The position numbers and the translations under genes were made by a program. From Hyphomicrobiales bacterium 4NK60-0047b (GTDB taxonomy: Bacteria; Pseudomonadota; Alphaproteobacteria; Rhizobiales; HXMU1428-3), in assembly GCA_040367435.1 (NCBI GenBank), contig BAABWY010000003.1:327079-391078 (forward strand): a DNA stretch of 64,000 bases. Direction: 5' to 3'. Numbering within the stretch: position 1 is the stretch's first letter; each line of letters starts with the position of its first letter. The notes beneath the pieces were generated by a model. It searched no databases and was not told the DNA's origin. It worked only from the letters and a program-made list of their open reading frames with translations. Of the stretch, positions 60,359 to 64,000 are shown one piece after another.

Positions 60359-63300
60359 ATGATTGCTTTGGAATTCTTAGCGCATATTGCTGGATTTTTA
60401 GCTCTTTTTATTTGCTGGAAATTACATAACCAAGTCCAGGCTCAGAAAAATAAAATCGAGCACCTTCAATCAACTCTGTTTAAACTAAAGAACTCCCAAG
60501 CTGATAATTCTACAGACGATAGCGCAATGACAGCTACTCTGACCGAAAGCACTTCTGTTCCCCCTATAAGTACTGAAGAAAAAAATCCTCTAGAGCAAGC
60601 TACGTTGAAGGTTAACAAGCCTCAACGAGATAGTCTCAATAATCAACCTGAACATGTAGAAACTTCACCAAACTCGCGCCGCGAAAGTTCAATTCATGCA
60701 ACTGATCGCACGGAAAACAAACTAGCATCTCAGGCGCCTGCACCTATTTTAGAGGAGATTTCAGCTAAGTTATTAAACATAGTTTCAGACGGTAAATGGG
60801 CCGTTTGGATTGGTGGAATTGCCCTTGCATTTGGCGCAGTATTTCTCATAAAATATTCTATTGAGGTTGGGCTTATTGGACCAAAAGTTAGATTAGCAAT
60901 AGCAGCTATCTTTGGCCTAGCTTTAATGGGGGCCGGTGAGTATTTTCGCCGCCTTCCCTTTGCGATCGATATATCTCATATCAAAAACGCCTATGTCCCT
61001 GGGATCCTCACAGCGGTTGGTTCCATGATACTATTTGCCGTAACTTATATTAGCTACGGGGTATTTGGTTTTATTTCTCCTGCTGTTGCTTTTTCAATTA
61101 TGGGCATTTTGTCTTTATCAACATTGACGTTGGCACTTCTACATGGCTCACCACTTGCCGCGGTAGGTCTGCTTGGATCATATGTCACTCCAGCATTGGT
61201 TAGCACAACAGCTCCCAATTATACTGCGCTTATTTCGTTTTTATTGATTGTCACATATTCGGCAATGGCTATCGCTCGTTTTCGTGGCTGGGTTTGGTTG
61301 ATGGGTTGTGCTGCTGGCGGGGCACTCCTTTGGGCGCTTATTCTGACCGTTTATAGTGATTTTGAGCTGTTGCAATCTTTTGTTCTGAAGACTTATTTAA
61401 CTTTACTGACTGCCGGGTTCTGCATGTTGGGCTTGACTTGGGAACTTCAAAAGCCAGTTGATTTAGAAGACACAGATAAAAACAGTGAAACATCACTAAA
61501 ATCATCTGTACTTGAACAAAACCCAGATGAAGATTTTTTTGTAATTTTACTTGCGTTTATGACTGGGATTGCAGGGATTGCCTTGTTGTATGTTGATGCG
61601 ACTACGTATGAAACGACCGCGATCGCAACAACTGCTATGATTGTCTTATCACTTTGGATTAGCGCTTGGATAAGACCTGCACTCTCTCTACTTTTTGCAG
61701 TCGGTTCGGCGCTTGGTTTGTTCACATTTATCGGTTTCATTTTCCAAGGAATTTCCATACCCGAATTTATTTACTCTATAGCGAATTCAGAATTAGACTC
61801 TATCGATCATTGGTATGAAAATACACAAACTACTTTATTAAGTTTAGGCTTTTTTATTATTACAATTATGATCGGAGTTTTGGGTGTACTTAAAGCAACC
61901 AACAATCAGAAATTTGAGACACATGCGTTGAACTGGGCAATACCGGCATCAGTTGTTCCCCTCTTTGCCTATGCAGTAACGTGGGTTTCAATTTTTACAC
62001 AAAGTCCGAATTGGATTGCATATTTAGGACTTTTGGGCACTCTAGCTCTAGGCTTATCATCAGAAATAATTTTAAAGCGCCTCCCTTCCATAAAGACCCT
62101 GGATTTTAATGAAGTTTTTCCCCTTACCTTCATTGCAGGCGGCTCAGCTCTTTTTGCCATCATGGCTGTATATTTTAAATTTGATGGTGCAATATTAGTG
62201 GTATTGAGTTCTTTCTTAACTGTTGCTCTCGCCGGTCTTAGTATTGTTCGCCCTCTACAAATATTTCGCTTTAGCGCCATGGTAGCAGCTGGTGTTGCTA
62301 TCGCTTATACCTTGTTTCATCCGACATTAAACCTTACTCCATCAACTACGATCATCTTCAACTCCCTGTTACCCGCTTATGGTTTTCCTGCACTCTCTTT
62401 CTGGATTGCTAGTTTCTTGCTGGGGAAAACCGCTAAAGACGCTCCACAACGATTTTTTGAAGGAGTTGCTGTTTTATTTACCGCTCTCCTATTCACCGTG
62501 CAAATTCGTCATGGTATGAATAATGGTGACTTGCTTAGTGGAGATTTCAGACTTGGCGAGCAAGCTGCTCATACAATTACGGCTCTTGTATTATCTGGTG
62601 CTCTTATGCGATTAGATGATAGATCGCCAAGTGTAATATTTAGGACTGCCACTCAGATTTTGGGTTACTTATCACTTGCAATGGTATTGCTTTCTCATGG
62701 TTTATTGCTCAACCCGTTTTTTACAAACGAGCCGGTTGGCACTGGACATATCTTTAATATGTTGCTGATTGCTTATTTCGTACCCGGCATCATTGCGGCT
62801 ATTGTTCACTTAATTGCAAGAACAAGACGTCCTGTCATCTATGTAACAGTGCTAGAACTGACCAGTTGGGTTTTACTGAGTGGCTTTATCTTACTCACAA
62901 TAAGGCACCTTTTTGTAGGGGAGCATTTACGTCCGTATGATTTAGAAAATTTACAGGTTATATCAACGGCTGAAGCATATACACATTCAATCAGCTTATT
63001 GTTAATTCTTCTAGTAGTGAGCTTTTTCTATCGCACTCTCTTTAGCGGCTGGAAAAGCAGAATATTGCCGGTAGCCTTTCCACTCATAATTGGAGCTTTT
63101 ATATTTGCTAACTATGTACATTTTTCACCGTTGAGACCTGGGGTCGACGTTGGTGAGAAGACCTTCTTTAATTTACTTCTTCCAGGACTTCTAATCCCTT
63201 CTCTTATATTTTTGCTAATACGTTTGGTATGGAAAAATGTAGATTTTTGGCAAGTGCCTCTTATTCCACGCGTTCTAGGTGGACTGGCTTTCATCTCTAG

Positions 63301-63676
63301 CTTTTTCTGGGCGACCTTAACCGTTCGCCACGTATGGCATGGTTCGTCTCTTTATTTAAACAGTTTGTATTCTATGGAGACTTATGCGTACTCAGCACTG
63401 TGGCTCGCATTGGGGGTAGGAATTTTAATTATTTCTGAATGGCGAAATTCCAAAGACTTTAGGGCAGCCTCTGCATTTTTCATATTCGCTGCTGTCGTGA
63501 AAGTCTTTCTGTTCGACATGTCTGCATTACAGGGAGGCTTACGTGCCCTATCATTTATTGGGCTTGGACTTGTTCTCATCGGTATAGGTCTATTTTTTCA
63601 ACGAATTATATTCAAAGATCGTGAAGCCATAAAAAGTGATGAAGCCGATAGTAAAAATTCCGAACCAGATGTTTGA
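60359..63676 (+). CDS. DUF2339 large multi-pass membrane protein
   Basis: This protein of about 1105 residues has an N-terminal helix (LEFLAHIAGFLALFICW), a coiled-coil and low-complexity stretch (about 20-140), and then some 25-30 membrane helices with the DUF2339 signature ISAKLLNIVSDGKWAVWIGGIALAFGAVFLIKYSIEVGLIGPKVRLAIA. The family is widespread, large and uncharacterised. Start is uncertain: ATG 60359 touches its AAGAAGG site, TTG 60368 would have a better spacing, and ATG 60323 is in frame upstream. It is followed by a strong terminator. No functional prediction is offered. Confidence 0.85.
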   Translation: MIALEFLAHIAGFLALFICWKLHNQVQAQKNKIEHLQSTLFKLKNSQADNSTDDSAMTATLTESTSVPPISTEEKNPLEQATLKVNKPQRDSLNNQPEHVETSPNSRRESSIHATDRTENKLASQAPAPILEEISAKLLNIVSDGKWAVWIGGIALAFGAVFLIKYSIEVGLIGPKVRLAIAAIFGLALMGAGEYFRRLPFAIDISHIKNAYVPGILTAVGSMILFAVTYISYGVFGFISPAVAFSIMGILSLSTLTLALLHGSPLAAVGLLGSYVTPALVSTTAPNYTALISFLLIVTYSAMAIARFRGWVWLMGCAAGGALLWALILTVYSDFELLQSFVLKTYLTLLTAGFCMLGLTWELQKPVDLEDTDKNSETSLKSSVLEQNPDEDFFVILLAFMTGIAGIALLYVDATTYETTAIATTAMIVLSLWISAWIRPALSLLFAVGSALGLFTFIGFIFQGISIPEFIYSIANSELDSIDHWYENTQTTLLSLGFFIITIMIGVLGVLKATNNQKFETHALNWAIPASVVPLFAYAVTWVSIFTQSPNWIAYLGLLGTLALGLSSEIILKRLPSIKTLDFNEVFPLTFIAGGSALFAIMAVYFKFDGAILVVLSSFLTVALAGLSIVRPLQIFRFSAMVAAGVAIAYTLFHPTLNLTPSTTIIFNSLLPAYGFPALSFWIASFLLGKTAKDAPQRFFEGVAVLFTALLFTVQIRHGMNNGDLLSGDFRLGEQAAHTITALVLSGALMRLDDRSPSVIFRTATQILGYLSLAMVLLSHGLLLNPFFTNEPVGTGHIFNMLLIAYFVPGIIAAIVHLIARTRRPVIYVTVLELTSWVLLSGFILLTIRHLFVGEHLRPYDLENLQVISTAEAYTHSISLLLILLVVSFFYRTLFSGWKSRILPVAFPLIIGAFIFANYVHFSPLRPGVDVGEKTFFNLLLPGLLIPSLIFLLIRLVWKNVDFWQVPLIPRVLGGLAFISSFFWATLTVRHVWHGSSLYLNSLYSMETYAYSALWLALGVGILIISEWRNSKDFRAASAFFIFAAVVKVFLFDMSALQGGLRALSFIGLGLVLIGIGLFFQRIIFKDREAIKSDEADSKNSEPDV

Positions 63677-63749
63677 TAATTCAATGAAAATAGCTTTTTA
63701 ATTTTTCACTGATAAATGCCGTGCACACTTTTCTCTATGAAGAGTTGGA

Positions 63750-63786
63750 CTAGAGTTTCATAGCGATTTCATGAAACTCTAGTTTT
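63750..63786. terminator. Bidirectional terminator after the DUF2339 gene
   Basis: Perfect 12-bp stem CTAGAGTTTCAT (63750-63761) and ATGAAACTCTAG (63771-63782) with a 9-nt loop, followed by TTTT. It separates convergent genes. Confidence 0.85.
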
Positions 63787-63789
63787 ATT

Positions 63790-63895
63790 TTATTTGTTTC
63801 GAAAAACTGGTGCTCTTTTATTTACAAAGGCATTCATGCCTTCTTTTTGTCCTTCTGTTGCAAACGCAGCTTTGAAGAGAAGGCGTTCCTGCTTC
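63790..63895 (-). pseudogene. 3' remnant of an enoyl-CoA hydratase (crotonase) gene, cut by an IS element
   Basis: Read from 63895 to the stop at 63790, the last 35 codons give a typical crotonase C terminus: KQERLLFKAAFATEGQKEGM then NAFVNKRAPVFRNK. Immediately upstream the sequence changes to the end of an insertion sequence, and the crotonase frame then meets a TGA stop. The rest of the gene is not in the window. It could continue on the far side of the element. The disruption call depends on the IS boundary near 63896. Confidence 0.7.
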
Positions 63896-64000
63896 TGATC
63901 GGCCCCCATTGAGTGGTCCAATTGGAAAGTTAATTTAAAGCTTGCATTTGGTCCACTGGAATTTTTCCCTCAGGTGTTGGCGGTCTCCAATTTAATGAAT
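63896..64000 (-). mobile_element. End of an IS3/IS481-type insertion sequence, truncated by the window
   Basis: From 63896 the sequence begins TGATCGGCCCCCATTGAGTG, the form of an IS terminal inverted repeat starting with TG. Just inside lies the 3' end of a transposase gene read on the minus strand. The sequence joins the interior of a crotonase gene without spacing. The other end and any target duplication lie outside the window. Confidence 0.7.
63930..64000 (-). CDS. Transposase C terminus (integrase-core type), partial
   Basis: The last 23 codons read SLNWRPPTPEGKIPVDQMQ then ALN and a TAA stop at 63932-63930. The phrase LxWRPPxPE is the typical C-terminal signature of DDE transposases of the IS3 and IS481 groups. 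The rest of the gene continues beyond base 64000. The family assignment between IS3 and IS481 is not resolved. Confidence 0.72.
   Translation of the reverse strand, partial: SLNWRPPTPEGKIPVDQMQALN

Overview
The window comes from a Gram-negative, AT-rich proteobacterial chromosome, most likely a marine or aquatic alphaproteobacterium. This is inferred from the Omp25/31-type porin-like barrel, HAAT and TRAP transporters, a NarGHJI operon followed by a NifM-like gene, and LysR/Crp regulators. The species cannot be named from the sequence. No rRNA, tRNA or CRISPR array was seen.

Layout. (1) 1-13716: a histidine kinase, a sigma54-dependent response regulator and a co-transcribed periplasmic binding protein, then a five-gene branched-chain-type ABC importer. 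These are followed by an iron alcohol dehydrogenase, a GabD-type succinate-semialdehyde dehydrogenase and a 4-hydroxybutyryl-CoA dehydratase homologue. Both the sensor operon and the transporter operon carry a -24/-12 promoter preceded by the same TGAGCG-N5-CGCTCA inverted repeat, so the regulator probably controls both. The enzymes point to 4-hydroxybutyrate or a related C4 compound as substrate (inference). (2) 13740-16431: a LysR gene divergent from an HpaH-like hydratase and an HpaI-like aldolase. (3) 16819-26388: an outer-membrane barrel, ArsC, a DM13 protein, a LysR/zinc-ADH pair, a Crp/Fnr regulator beside a periplasmic rhodanese and a DsrE-like protein, and a TRAP transporter. (4) 26619-33247: a TonB island (DUF2946, TonB-dependent receptor, PepSY membrane protein, ExbB, two ExbD, TonB). 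(5) 33382-35819: a receiver protein and a CHASE histidine kinase. (6) 35836-56527: a nitrogen-oxide respiration island. (7) 57154-64000: aconitase B, a large DUF2339 membrane protein, and a crotonase 3' end apparently cut by an IS element at the window edge.

The nitrogen-oxide island is the most interesting part. A Crp/Fnr-type regulator is fused to an N-terminal NIT (nitrate/nitrite-sensing) domain and has a C-terminal four-cysteine motif. It lies among hemN, moeA, nnrS, two narK genes and narGHJI, and FNR-like boxes occur at the promoters of moeA and of the divergent hemN/narK pair. Downstream is a CuA-containing heme-copper oxidase pair whose subunit I has Asn where oxidases have the cross-linked Tyr, which suggests an NO reductase of the B-family-derived type. 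A Sco protein, a FNT nitrite channel and a DUF1971 protein accompany it, and the divergent promoter region carries NsrR-like inverted repeats. Together this reads as nitrate uptake, nitrate reduction, nitrite export and NO removal under nitrate, anaerobiosis and NO control. No nitrite reductase is visible in the window.

Start codons were moved from the longest open frame where ribosome-binding sites or promoters argued for it; each case is stated in the entry.
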